This document shows positions 24,019 through 32,447 of a DNA stretch of 64,000 bases, one piece after another (within the stretch, counting starts at the first letter, position 1; each line of letters begins with the position of its first letter). Source of the DNA: Halomonas sp. MCCC 1A13316 (lineage in GTDB: Bacteria > Pseudomonadota > Gammaproteobacteria > Pseudomonadales > Halomonadaceae); contig NZ_CP053382.1 of the NCBI RefSeq assembly GCF_014931605.1, forward strand, positions 1,984,001-2,048,000. The letters run 5' to 3'. The position numbers and the translations under genes are program-made. The notes under the pieces were generated by a model. That model had not been told where the DNA came from. It was given only the letters and a program-made list of their open reading frames with translations, and ran no database searches.

Positions 24019-25512
24019 TCAATCGAACTTGATGCCCTGGGCGAGGGGGAGCTCCCGGGAGTAGTTCACGGTATTGGTCTGGCGGCGCATGTAGCTCTTC
24101 CACACGTCGGAGCCCGATTCGCGGCCGCCGCCGGTTTCCTTCTCGCCACCGAAGGCACCGCCGATTTCCGCCCCACTGGGGCCGATGTTGACGTTGGCGA
24201 TTCCGCAATCGCTGCCTACCGCTGAGACGAAGGTTTCGGCTTCGCGTACGTCGGTGGTGAAGATGCAGGAAGAGAGCCCCTGAGGCACGTCGTTGTTCAG
24301 TGCAATGGCCTCACCGAGCTGCTCGTAGTCGATCACGTAGAGAATCGGTGCGAAGGTTTCGTGTCTCACCAGGTCGTCCTGACCGTCGACCTCGACGATG
24401 GCCGGCGCCACGTAGTAGCCCTTGGAATACTGCTCGGCCAACTGGCGCTGGCCGCCGAACACGCTGGCACCCTGCTCGCGGGCCTGGGTCAGCACTTGCT
24501 GCATGCTATCGAAGGCCTGGCGATCGATCAGCGGGCCGATGAGGTTGCCTTCGAGCGGGTTGCCGATGCTGACACCGGCATAAGCCTGCTTGAGGCGGGT
24601 CACGACGTCCTCCTTGATGGAGCGGTGCACGACCAGGCGACGCAACGTGGTACAGCGCTGCCCGGTGGTGCCCACCGCTGAGAAAAGGATGGCGCGCACG
24701 GCCATGTCGAGATCGGCGCTGGGCGTCAGGATCATGGCGTTGTTGCCGCCGAGCTCGAGAATGCTGCGGCCGAAGCGGGAGGCAACACGGGGGCCTACCT
24801 CGCGGCCCATGCGGGTACTGCCGGTGGCGCTGATCAGGGGAACCCGAGGGTCGTCTGCCAGTTGCTCGCCGGCGGCGCGCTCGCCAGTGATTACCTGGCT
24901 GAGGTGCCGAGGGGCGTCGTCGCCGAACTCGGCCATGGCGCGCTGCAGCAGCGCCTGGCAGGCAAGGGCCGTGAGCGGCGTCTTCTCGGAGGGCTTCCAC
25001 AACAAGCTGTCGCCGCATACCAGTGCCAGCGCCGCATTCCATGCCCAGGGAGCGACGGGAAAGTTGAAGGCAGTGACCAGGCCCACCGGGCCGAGCGGGT
25101 GCCAGCTCTCGCGCATGTGATGCCCGGGGCGCTCGGAGGCGATGGTGAGGCCGTAGAGCTGGCGGGACTGACCCACGGCCAGGTCGCAGATGTCGATCAT
25201 CTCCTGCACTTCGCCGAGCCCCTCCTGGAGGATCTTGCCGCACTCCCAGGTCACCAGGGCACCAAGGTCCTCCTTGTGGCGACGCAGTTGTTCGCCGAAC
25301 AGGCGGACCAGTTCGCCGCGGCGCGGGGCGGGCACCTGGCGCCAAGCCGCGAAGGCCTGCTGGGCGTTGGCGATGGCCGTGTCGACTTCGTCGGGGGTGG
25401 CGATGTGCACGCGCCCGATCTCGCTGCCATCGATGGGAGTGGAGACCGCGATCTCACCGTGCTGGTACTGTTCGGGCGCCACGCCGAGACGCTGCAAAAG
25501 GGATTCGATCAT
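24019..25512 (-). CDS. amaB: Piperideine-6-carboxylate / 2-aminoadipate semialdehyde dehydrogenase AmaB
   Basis: A 497-residue aldehyde dehydrogenase of the ALDH7 (antiquitin) type, oxidising 2-aminoadipate semialdehyde, in equilibrium with piperideine-6-carboxylate, to 2-aminoadipate. Signatures: TAFNFPVAPWAWNAALALVC, WKPSEKTPL, SATGSTRMGREV, LELGGNNAMIL (general-base Glu) and the catalytic Cys in VGTTGQRCTTLRR. The C-terminal GGAFGGEKETGGGRESGSD is characteristic of ALDH7. ATG 25512 follows AGGAG. First gene of the amaB-amaA operon, divergent from a LysR gene. Confidence 0.94.
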   Translation of the reverse strand: MIESLLQRLGVAPEQYQHGEIAVSTPIDGSEIGRVHIATPDEVDTAIANAQQAFAAWRQVPAPRRGELVRLFGEQLRRHKEDLGALVTWECGKILQEGLGEVQEMIDICDLAVGQSRQLYGLTIASERPGHHMRESWHPLGPVGLVTAFNFPVAPWAWNAALALVCGDSLLWKPSEKTPLTALACQALLQRAMAEFGDDAPRHLSQVITGERAAGEQLADDPRVPLISATGSTRMGREVGPRVASRFGRSILELGGNNAMILTPSADLDMAVRAILFSAVGTTGQRCTTLRRLVVHRSIKEDVVTRLKQAYAGVSIGNPLEGNLIGPLIDRQAFDSMQQVLTQAREQGASVFGGQRQLAEQYSKGYYVAPAIVEVDGQDDLVRHETFAPILYVIDYEQLGEAIALNNDVPQGLSSCIFTTDVREAETFVSAVGSDCGIANVNIGPSGAEIGGAFGGEKETGGGRESGSDVWKSYMRRQTNTVNYSRELPLAQGIKFD

Positions 25513-25633
25513 TCTTTCTCCTATCGTTCTTGTCAATGAATGTCGTGGCACCCAGTATTGCTAGTGTCAGCGAGCAGCAACAAGCGACGATTACGATGCA
25601 TATCATTCCTTAATTTCATGCTATGTGGCCTAC

Positions 25634-26521
25634 ATGAGTCGACGACATCTCCCTTCCCTTGCCGGGCTTCAATGCTTCGAAGCGGCGGCCCGACACTTGA
25701 GCTTCACCCGTGCGGCGGATGAGCTGAGTCTGACCCAGAGTGCCGTGAGCAAGCAGGTCGCACAGCTGGAATCGATCCTGGAGCATCCCCTGTTCCGGCG
25801 GATCCGGCGCCGCCTGCACCTCACGCCCGAGGGAGCAATCTACCTGAGCGAGGCACGCAAGATTCTCGCCCAGGTAGAGATGTCGACGCGCTACATGCAG
25901 TCCTATGGCGGAGACGCCGATGTGCTCAATGTCGCCACCCTGCCCACCTTCGGGGCGCGCTGGCTGATACCGAGGCTCAACGGCTTCCGGTTTCGTTACC
26001 CGAACATCAATCTCAATATCAGCAATCGCGTCGAGCCATTCGACATGCAGCAGGAGCGGGTGGAGGTGGCGTTCTTCTTCGGCCATGGTGCCTGGCCCAA
26101 GGCCGAGTGCATCAAGCTGCTCGACGAGGAGATCGTGCCGGTCTGCTCCCCGCAGGCGCTGGAGGGGATGAGCGTGGACGAACCCTTGGCCCTGACCAGG
26201 CTGGTGTTGTTGCAGAGCACTACCCGGCCGGAAGCCTGGCACGACTGGTTCGATGCCCAGGGGCAGTACACCGAGCACAGCTACCATGGGCCGCGCTTCG
26301 ATACCTTCTATATGGCGCTGCGGGCGGCGCAGGCCGGATGCGGTGTGGCATTGGTGCCGCGCTTTCTCGCCCAGGAGGAGATCGACGAGGGCAAGCTGGT
26401 GGTTCCCTGGCCCTTCAGCCTGAAGAGCCAGGACGCTTACTATATGGCCTACCCCGAACACATGGCCGACCTCTACAAGGTGCGAGCCTTCATCGACTGG
26501 ATTGGCGAGCGCACGGCGTGA
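25634..26521 (+). CDS. LysR-family regulator of the ama genes (GcvA-like)
   Basis: A 295-residue LysR protein of the GcvA subgroup. The HTH is LQCFEAAARHLSFTRAADEL then SLTQSAVSKQVAQLE, and the effector domain starts near residue 95. ATG 25634 is chosen over GTG 25625. It is divergent from amaB with a 120-bp gap. The same order (LysR gene next to amaB) occurs in P. putida (PP_5258-5259), so it most likely controls pipecolate/lysine catabolism. Confidence 0.88.
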   Translation: MSRRHLPSLAGLQCFEAAARHLSFTRAADELSLTQSAVSKQVAQLESILEHPLFRRIRRRLHLTPEGAIYLSEARKILAQVEMSTRYMQSYGGDADVLNVATLPTFGARWLIPRLNGFRFRYPNINLNISNRVEPFDMQQERVEVAFFFGHGAWPKAECIKLLDEEIVPVCSPQALEGMSVDEPLALTRLVLLQSTTRPEAWHDWFDAQGQYTEHSYHGPRFDTFYMALRAAQAGCGVALVPRFLAQEEIDEGKLVVPWPFSLKSQDAYYMAYPEHMADLYKVRAFIDWIGERTA

Positions 26522-26536
26522 GGCGGTAAACGGAAA

Positions 26537-26560
26537 GCGCCCCTGACGAAGCAGGGGCGC
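26537..26560. terminator. Hairpin between LysR gene and acyl-CoA synthetase
   Basis: GCGCCCCTG (26537-26545), a 6-base loop, CAGGGGCGC (26552-26560): a perfect 9-bp GC-rich stem between convergent genes. T-tracts are weak on both sides. Confidence 0.65.
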
Positions 26561-26597
26561 GGTGAGGGGCGGGCTGGTGTGGAGCGCTGCTATGCGT

Positions 26598-28301
26598 TCA
26601 GGCCAGGCCCAGCTCGTGGGTGGCTTCCTCGCGCATCTTGAACTTCTGGATCTTGCCGGTGACGGTCATCGGGAATTCGTCGACGAACTTCACGTAGCGC
26701 GGGATCTTGTAATGCGCGATCTTGCCCTTGCAGAACTCCTTGAGCTCGTCGGTCGACAATCGCTGCCCGTCCGCCAGCTTGACCCAGGCCATGACCTCTT
26801 CGCCGTACTTCTCGTCGGGTACGCCGATGACCTGCACGTCGGAGATGGCCGGGTGGGTATACAGGAAATCCTCGATCTCGCGCGGGTAGATGTTCTCGCC
26901 GCCGCGGATGATCATGTCCTTGATGCGGCCGACGATGGCGACGTAGCCGTCCTCGTCCATGGTCGCCAGGTCGCCGGTGTGCATCCAACCGGCGCCGTCG
27001 ATCGACTTGGCGGTGGCCTCCTCGTTGTTCCAGTAGCCGAGCATCACGCTGTAGCCACGGGTGCACAGCTCACCGGACTCGCCGCGCGGTACTACCGCGC
27101 CGGTCTCGGGACTGACCAGCTTGACCTCCAGATGGGGGTGAATGGTGCCCACCGTGGTCACGCGCTTCTCCAGCGGGGCGTCGGTCTGGGTCTGGGTACT
27201 GACCGGGCTGGTTTCGGTCATGCCGTAGCAGATGGTGACGTCTTCCATGTGCATCTTGTCGATGACCTTGCGCATCACCTCGATGGGGCAGATCGAGCCC
27301 GCCATGATGCCGGTTCGCAGGGTGGAGAGGTCGTACTGGGCAAAGTTGGAGTGCTCGAGTTCGGCGATGAACATGGTTGGTACGCCATACAGCGCCGTGG
27401 CTTTCTCGTCGGCGACCGCCTTGAGGGTGGCTTCAGGCTCGAAGCCATCGCCCGGGTAGATCATGGTGGCGCCGTGAGTCACGCAGCCCAGGTTACCCAT
27501 CACCATGCCGAAGCAATGATAGAGCGGCACCGGGATCACCAGGCGGTCCTTTTCGGTGAAGCCCATGGTGCGGGCGACGAAGAAGCCGTTATTGAGAATG
27601 TTGTGATGGGAGAGCGTGGCCCCCTTGGGTGCTCCGGTGGTACCGGAGGTGTACTGAATGTTGATCGGCTCGTCGAATTGCAGCGTGGCCTGAATGTCGG
27701 CCAGATGTTCGGCTGAGACTTCATCGGCGTGCGCCAGCATGCTCTGCCAGCTGAACATGCCGGTCAGTGCACGCTCGGCGTCGAGGCACACCACGCGCTT
27801 GAGCTCGGGCAGCTTGGCGGCCGAGAAGGTGGAGGGCGCACCCTCGCGCAGCTCCGGTGCCAGCTCGGCGAGGGTGGCGACATAGTCTGAGGTCTTGAAC
27901 AGGCCCTGCAGGATCAGCGTCGAGGCGCCGGATTGCTTGAGCGCGTATTCCAGCTCGTGAGTGCGGTAGCTGGGGTTGATGTTGACCAGGATGGCGCCGA
28001 TCTTCGCAGTGGCGAACTGGGTAATGGTCCACTCGGCGCAGTTGGGCGACCAGATGCCCACTCGGTCGCCTTTCTTCACGCCCAGGGCGAGCATGGCGCG
28101 GGCTGCCTGGTTGACCGCCTGCTGCAGTTCCTTCCAGGTGTAGCGCAGCCCTTGGTGCAGGCTGAGCAGGGCGTCGCCGTCGGGAAAGCGCGCGACCGTA
28201 GCGTCGAAACAGTCGCCAATGGTTTCACCCTTCAGCGGCGTGTCGCTGATGCCGCTGACGTAACTGTTGGGGACGCGTTCTTGAAGTGCTTGGCGTGTCA
28301 T
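26598..28301 (-). CDS. AMP-forming fatty acyl-CoA synthetase
   Basis: A 567-residue adenylate-forming ligase that activates a carboxylic acid with ATP and CoA. The AMP-binding signature is [20 protein letters not shown] near residue 215; later motifs are [12 protein letters not shown], the hinge [20 protein letters not shown] and the catalytic Lys in [10 protein letters not shown]. Size and sequence fit medium/short-chain acyl-CoA ligases often found in LiuR regulons for branched-chain amino acid or isoprenoid breakdown. It lies 97 bp downstream of liuR on the same strand. Chain-length preference cannot be told. Confidence 0.88.
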   Translation of the reverse strand: MTRQALQERVPNSYVSGISDTPLKGETIGDCFDATVARFPDGDALLSLHQGLRYTWKELQQAVNQAARAMLALGVKKGDRVGIWSPNCAEWTITQFATAKIGAILVNINPSYRTHELEYALKQSGASTLILQGLFKTSDYVATLAELAPELREGAPSTFSAAKLPELKRVVCLDAERALTGMFSWQSMLAHADEVSAEHLADIQATLQFDEPINIQYTSGTTGAPKGATLSHHNILNNGFFVARTMGFTEKDRLVIPVPLYHCFGMVMGNLGCVTHGATMIYPGDGFEPEATLKAVADEKATALYGVPTMFIAELEHSNFAQYDLSTLRTGIMAGSICPIEVMRKVIDKMHMEDVTICYGMTETSPVSTQTQTDAPLEKRVTTVGTIHPHLEVKLVSPETGAVVPRGESGELCTRGYSVMLGYWNNEEATAKSIDGAGWMHTGDLATMDEDGYVAIVGRIKDMIIRGGENIYPREIEDFLYTHPAISDVQVIGVPDEKYGEEVMAWVKLADGQRLSTDELKEFCKGKIAHYKIPRYVKFVDEFPMTVTGKIQKFKMREEATHELGLA

Positions 28302-28398
28302 CGTGTTACCCGTCTTGTTGTGGCAGTTTGCATTAATCGATTGTCGCTGGAATGCCGACCACTGGGGCTGTCACTGCAAGGACGCCGCGGCGTTTCGG

Positions 28399-28839
28399 TC
28401 AATTCTGGTCGAGGCGCTCCAGGACTTCCCGTGCGCGCATCTCCACGTCATCGAGTTCGCGCTGCATCAACCGTATGTCCTCCAGCTGACGCTCCATGTT
28501 GCTGCGCTTGTCGGTGAGGATTTCCAGCAGGCGCTTGAGCTGGCGCGCGTTGCCATCGGGCATGGCGTCGTACATCTCGATGACCTCGCGAATCTCGGCG
28601 AGCGAGAAGCCCAGGCGCTTGCCGCGCAGGGTCAGCTTGAGGCGAACGCGATCCTTCTCATGATAGATGCGGGTCTGGCCGCGGCGCTCCGGTGCCAACA
28701 ACCCTTCCTGTTCGTAGAAGCGGATGGTGCGTGGCGTCACCTCGAACATCCGGGCCAGTTCGCCGATTGAGTAGGTGCGGCGGTGCCGGGGCAGGCTGCC
28801 GTTGACCGCGAGTGTGGCTTCCGGTTTGGGTGTGCTCAT
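28399..28839 (-). CDS. liuR: MerR-family regulator LiuR
   Basis: A 146-residue MerR protein with the HTH SIGELARMFEVTPRTIRFYE near residues 25-44, wing RRGQTRIYHEKDR and a long C-terminal dimerisation coil (RQLKRLLEILTDKRSNMERQ). It lacks metal-binding cysteines. Its place between an acyl-CoA ligase and the divergent acyl-CoA dehydrogenase, with a LiuR-type operator at 28910-28924, identifies it as the branched-chain amino-acid catabolism regulator. ATG 28839 follows a GGTAGC-type weak ribosome-binding site; a longer upstream frame is less convincing. Confidence 0.85.
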   Translation of the reverse strand: MSTPKPEATLAVNGSLPRHRRTYSIGELARMFEVTPRTIRFYEQEGLLAPERRGQTRIYHEKDRVRLKLTLRGKRLGFSLAEIREVIEMYDAMPDGNARQLKRLLEILTDKRSNMERQLEDIRLMQRELDDVEMRAREVLERLDQN

Positions 28840-28909
28840 TGCTACCTTCCTATGAGTAGGGCGGGCCGTCGCGCGGTGCCTCGCCACGTATTCGCAACAC
28901 TAGACGACG

Positions 28910-28924
28910 TTGACGTTAACGTAA
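28910..28924. promoter_or_regulatory. Candidate LiuR operator
   Basis: TTGACGTTAACGTAA is nearly palindromic around TTAA and matches the TTGACGT/ACGTCAA-style LiuR motif described for gammaproteobacteria. It lies between liuR and isobutyryl-CoA dehydrogenase, as a MerR-type operator should. Confidence 0.6.
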
Positions 28925-29075
28925 AGTGGTTGTCGACCAAGGGATGTGTGCGGTAAAACCTAGCAAGTGCTAGGTTGGTCGGCATCAAGCGCCTTGCGTT
29001 ACCCCGCTCAAGCGGCGGGGACTGAGTCGCGCTTAGACATGCGGCCTGACGTACAAAACACACGAGGTTACCCCG

Positions 29076-30242
29076 ATGGATTTCTCACTTTCCGATGACC
29101 AGCAGGCGCTCGTCCAGGCTGCCGCCGATTTCTCTCAGGCCGAGCTGGCCGACCATGCCGCCGAATGGGACGCCACCTCGCACTTTCCGGTCGAGGTCAT
29201 TCGTCGCGCCGGCGAAGCGGGGTTCCTGGGCATCTACATTCCCGAAGATCGCGGTGGCCTGGGGCTGTCGCGGCTGGATGCCTCGCTGATCTTCGAACAG
29301 CTCTCCCAAGGCTGCATCTCCACGACCGCCTATCTTACCATTCACAACATGGTCGCCTGGATGGTGGCGAGCTGGGGCAACGAGGCGCTACGCGAGACGT
29401 GGGTCGAACGGCTGATCAGCGGCGAGTGCCTGGGCTGCTATTGCCTGACCGAGCCCGGTTCCGGCTCGGATGCGGCCAGCCTGCGGACCAAGGCCGTGCG
29501 CGACGGTGACGAGTATGTCATCAGCGGCTCCAAGATGTTCATTTCCGGCGCCGGCGCCAATGACGTGCTGGTGGTCATGGCCCGCACCGGCGCAGCCGAC
29601 AGCGGTGCCGGCGGGGTTTCTGCGATTCTGGTGCCGGCGGATGCTGCAGGCATCGAGTATGGCAAGAACGAAGAGAAGATGGGCTGGAAGAGTCAGCCCA
29701 CGCGCCTGGTCAGCTTCGATGGAGTGCGCGTGCCGGTAGGCAATCGCCTGGGCGAGGAGGGCGAAGGTTTCAAACTGGCCATGAAGGGGCTTGACGGTGG
29801 GCGTCTGAACATCGCCAGCTGTTCGCTGGGGGCGGCCCAGCACGCCCTGAGCCTGTCGCGCAACTATCTGCAGGAGCGCAAGCAGTTCGGCCGCGAGTTG
29901 GCACATTTCCAGGCGCTGCAGTTCAAGCTGGCCGACATGGCCACCGAGCTCACTGCGGCGCGGTTGATGGTGCGCAATGCCGCCTGGCGGCTCGACCAGG
30001 GCGACCCGGAGGCCACCGCCTACTGTGCCATGGCCAAGCGCTTCGCCACCGACATGGGCTTCAGTGTCTGCAACGAGGCACTGCAGCTGCATGGCGGATA
30101 TGGTTACTTGAGAGAGTTCCCCCTGGAACGCATGGTGCGCGATACCCGAGTGCACCAGATTCTCGAGGGCACCAATGAGATCATGCGTGTGATCGTGGCC
30201 CGCCGCCTGCTGGCGGATGGTGTGATCGAGGCGCTGCAATAA
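29076..30242 (+). CDS. Acyl-CoA dehydrogenase, probable isobutyryl-CoA dehydrogenase
   Basis: FAD enzyme of valine catabolism, turning isobutyryl-CoA into methacrylyl-CoA and passing electrons to ETF. The 388-residue protein begins MDFSLSDDQQALVQAAADFS and carries LGCYCLTEPGSGSDAASLRT, QERKQFGRELAHFQALQFKL and LQLHGGYGYLREFPLERMVR, with the catalytic Glu near the end (LEGTNEIMRVIVARRL). It lies 19 bp upstream of 3-hydroxyisobutyryl-CoA hydrolase and mmsB follows, which fixes the branched-chain substrate. Likely under LiuR. Confidence 0.9.
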   Translation: MDFSLSDDQQALVQAAADFSQAELADHAAEWDATSHFPVEVIRRAGEAGFLGIYIPEDRGGLGLSRLDASLIFEQLSQGCISTTAYLTIHNMVAWMVASWGNEALRETWVERLISGECLGCYCLTEPGSGSDAASLRTKAVRDGDEYVISGSKMFISGAGANDVLVVMARTGAADSGAGGVSAILVPADAAGIEYGKNEEKMGWKSQPTRLVSFDGVRVPVGNRLGEEGEGFKLAMKGLDGGRLNIASCSLGAAQHALSLSRNYLQERKQFGRELAHFQALQFKLADMATELTAARLMVRNAAWRLDQGDPEATAYCAMAKRFATDMGFSVCNEALQLHGGYGYLREFPLERMVRDTRVHQILEGTNEIMRVIVARRLLADGVIEALQ

Positions 30243-30261
30243 TCAGAAGGAGAATAGTGGC

Positions 30262-31416
30262 ATGACGGATCTTGCGGTCATCTTCGATGAGTTGCCAACC
30301 CGCGGCGGGGGGAGGATCGGTGTCGCCACCCTCAACTCGCAGAAGTCGCTCAATGCATTGACGTTGGACATGGCGCGACAGTTGGATGCCAAGCTCGAGG
30401 CCTGGGCAGTGGATCGCAGCATCGTCGCGGTGTGGTTGGAGGGGGCGGGGGAAAAGGCCTTTTGTGCCGGTGGTGACGTGGTGGCGTTGTACCACTCGAT
30501 GACCGAGGAGGGCGACAACTGCGGTGCCGGCCGCGACAGCCTCTTCGCCGAAACCTACTTCACCACGGAATATCGCCTCGACTACCGCATCCATACTTAC
30601 CCCAAGCCGGTTCTGGTGTGGGGTGACGGAATCGTCATGGGCGGTGGCCTGGGCCTGATGGCGGGTGCCTCGCGGCGTTTGGCAACGCAGACCACGCTGA
30701 TCGCCATGCCTGAGATCACCATCGGTCTCTACCCCGACATCGGCGCCAGTTGGTTCCTCAATCGCATGCCGCGGGGAGTAGGGGCCTATCTCGGGCTCAC
30801 CGGGGCCCAGCTCAACGCTCGCGATGCACTGGACCTGGGGCTGGCCGACCACTTCGTGCCGCGCGAGCGACGCGATGCGTTGCTCGAGGCCCTCGGCGAA
30901 GCCGATTATGGCTCGCATAGCCCTCGCGACCTCGAGGCCGGAGTGCAGCGGGTACTCGACGAGCTCGAGGACCGCACTCAGGCACCGGATGCTCAGGTCT
31001 GGCCGCTGGTCGATCATCTCCAGGCCCTCTGCGGTCAGGTCGATGCGCCGATGGCGGTGAAGCGTATCCTGCAAGACGATCGCGACCATGCGTGGCTTGC
31101 CGCCAATCGTAAGCGGCTCGAGGCCGGCAGTCCGCTGAGTGCCCATCTGGTCTGGCGCATGCTCGAGCGCCATCGTCATACCAGCCTGGCCGATGCCTTC
31201 CGCGATGAGCTCAACCTTTCGGTGCAGTGCTGCCGCCAAGGCGATATCGCCGAAGGGGTGCGTGCTTTGCTGATCGACAAGGACAAGAACCCCAAGTGGC
31301 TACACGAGAGTGCCGACAAGGTACCTGAAGCGGATCTACAGGCGCTGTTGGCTCCGCTGTGGAACGAGGAGGAGCATCCTTTGAGCGACCTTGGCAGTGG
31401 CAAACGATGGACCTGA
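30262..31416 (+). CDS. 3-hydroxyisobutyryl-CoA hydrolase
   Basis: Crotonase-fold thioesterase of valine breakdown that frees 3-hydroxyisobutyrate from CoA. At 384 residues it is longer than enoyl-CoA hydratases and fits the HIBCH family. Motifs: AGEKAFCAGGDVVALY, DGIVMGGGLGLMAGASRR, MPEITIGLYPDIGASWFLNR and the C-terminal LIDKDKNPKWLHES. It lies between isobutyryl-CoA dehydrogenase and mmsB. The hydratase step between those two enzymes is not encoded here. Confidence 0.92.
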   Translation: MTDLAVIFDELPTRGGGRIGVATLNSQKSLNALTLDMARQLDAKLEAWAVDRSIVAVWLEGAGEKAFCAGGDVVALYHSMTEEGDNCGAGRDSLFAETYFTTEYRLDYRIHTYPKPVLVWGDGIVMGGGLGLMAGASRRLATQTTLIAMPEITIGLYPDIGASWFLNRMPRGVGAYLGLTGAQLNARDALDLGLADHFVPRERRDALLEALGEADYGSHSPRDLEAGVQRVLDELEDRTQAPDAQVWPLVDHLQALCGQVDAPMAVKRILQDDRDHAWLAANRKRLEAGSPLSAHLVWRMLERHRHTSLADAFRDELNLSVQCCRQGDIAEGVRALLIDKDKNPKWLHESADKVPEADLQALLAPLWNEEEHPLSDLGSGKRWT

Positions 31417-31477
31417 ACGCGATACGCCTATTGATTCCAGACATGCTTTTCTGTAACGACAATCAGGAGCAGCTCAC

Positions 31478-32380
31478 ATGAAAATCGCCTTCATCGGCCT
31501 CGGCAACATGGGTGCCCCGATGGCCCACAATCTGGTCAAGGCCGGCCATGAAGTCAGCGTCTTCGACCTGGTCGATGCCGCCATGAAACACCTTGAGGAA
31601 GCGGGTGCCCGTGCTTGCGCCAGCGCCCAGAGCGCGGCCAGTGATGCCGAGGTGGTCGTCTCCATGTTGCCGGCCGGCCAGCATGTGCGCCGTCTCTATC
31701 TCGGTCGCGAGGATTCGCCGGGGCTGTTCGATGCCCTGGAAGGCAAGCCGCTGATCATCGATGCCTCCACCATCTCGCCGGAGGATGCCCGTTTCGTAGG
31801 CACCGCGGCCACCGAGCGCGGCCTGACCTACCTCGATGCGCCGGTCTCCGGCGGCGTGGGAGGCGCCCAGGCCGGTACTCTGACTTTCATCGTCGGTGGT
31901 AGCCAGGCCGGCTTCGAGCAGGCCAAGCCGGTGCTCGAGGGCATGGGCAAGAACATCTTCCATGCCGGCGAGATCGGTGCTGGCCAGGTGGCCAAGATCT
32001 GCAACAATATGCTGCTCGGCATCCTCATGAGCGGTACCGCCGAGGCCTTGGCCCTGGGCGTCAAGAACGGCCTCGACCCGGTCGTGCTGTCCGAGATCAT
32101 GAAGCAGAGCAGCGGCGGCAACTGGGCGCTGAACGTCTACAACCCCTGGCCTGGCGTGATGGAGGGCTCTGCCGCCTCGCGCGACTACCGGGGCGGCTTC
32201 CTTACCGACCTGATGGCCAAGGACCTGGGGTTGGCCTGGGAGCTGGCGCTGGGTTGCAAGGCCACGGTGCCGATGGGGTCCCAAGCGCGCAACCTGTTTG
32301 CCTTGCACTCGGCACAGGGCAACGGTGGGCTCGACTTCTCCAGTATTCAGAAGCTCTATCGGGCAGGCGAGGATAGCTGA
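31478..32380 (+). CDS. mmsB: 3-hydroxyisobutyrate dehydrogenase
   Basis: NAD-dependent oxidation of 3-hydroxyisobutyrate to methylmalonate semialdehyde, the substrate of MmsA. The 300-residue protein has the Rossmann motif IGLGNMGAPMAHNLVKAG at the N-terminus, the beta-hydroxyacid signature DAPVSGGVGGAQAGTL, and the catalytic Lys in GAGQVAKICNNMLLG. Full length. A strong ribosome-binding site (CAGGAGC) precedes it. It closes the valine gene set, and its product goes to the mmsA gene 14 kb away. Confidence 0.95.
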   Translation: MKIAFIGLGNMGAPMAHNLVKAGHEVSVFDLVDAAMKHLEEAGARACASAQSAASDAEVVVSMLPAGQHVRRLYLGREDSPGLFDALEGKPLIIDASTISPEDARFVGTAATERGLTYLDAPVSGGVGGAQAGTLTFIVGGSQAGFEQAKPVLEGMGKNIFHAGEIGAGQVAKICNNMLLGILMSGTAEALALGVKNGLDPVVLSEIMKQSSGGNWALNVYNPWPGVMEGSAASRDYRGGFLTDLMAKDLGLAWELALGCKATVPMGSQARNLFALHSAQGNGGLDFSSIQKLYRAGEDS

Positions 32381-32402
32381 ACCCCGCTTTTGGCAGCTTG
32401 GC

Positions 32403-32439
32403 GAGAAACGGGCACAATCCTTTGCTCGTTTCTCGTTTT
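32403..32439 (+). terminator. Terminator-like hairpin after mmsB
   Basis: GAGAAACG (32403-32410) pairs with CGTTTCTC (32427-32434), followed by GTTTT. It ends the valine operon just before the MATE gene, so the exporter probably has its own or attenuated expression. Confidence 0.6.
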
Positions 32440-32447
32440 GAGGTCCC

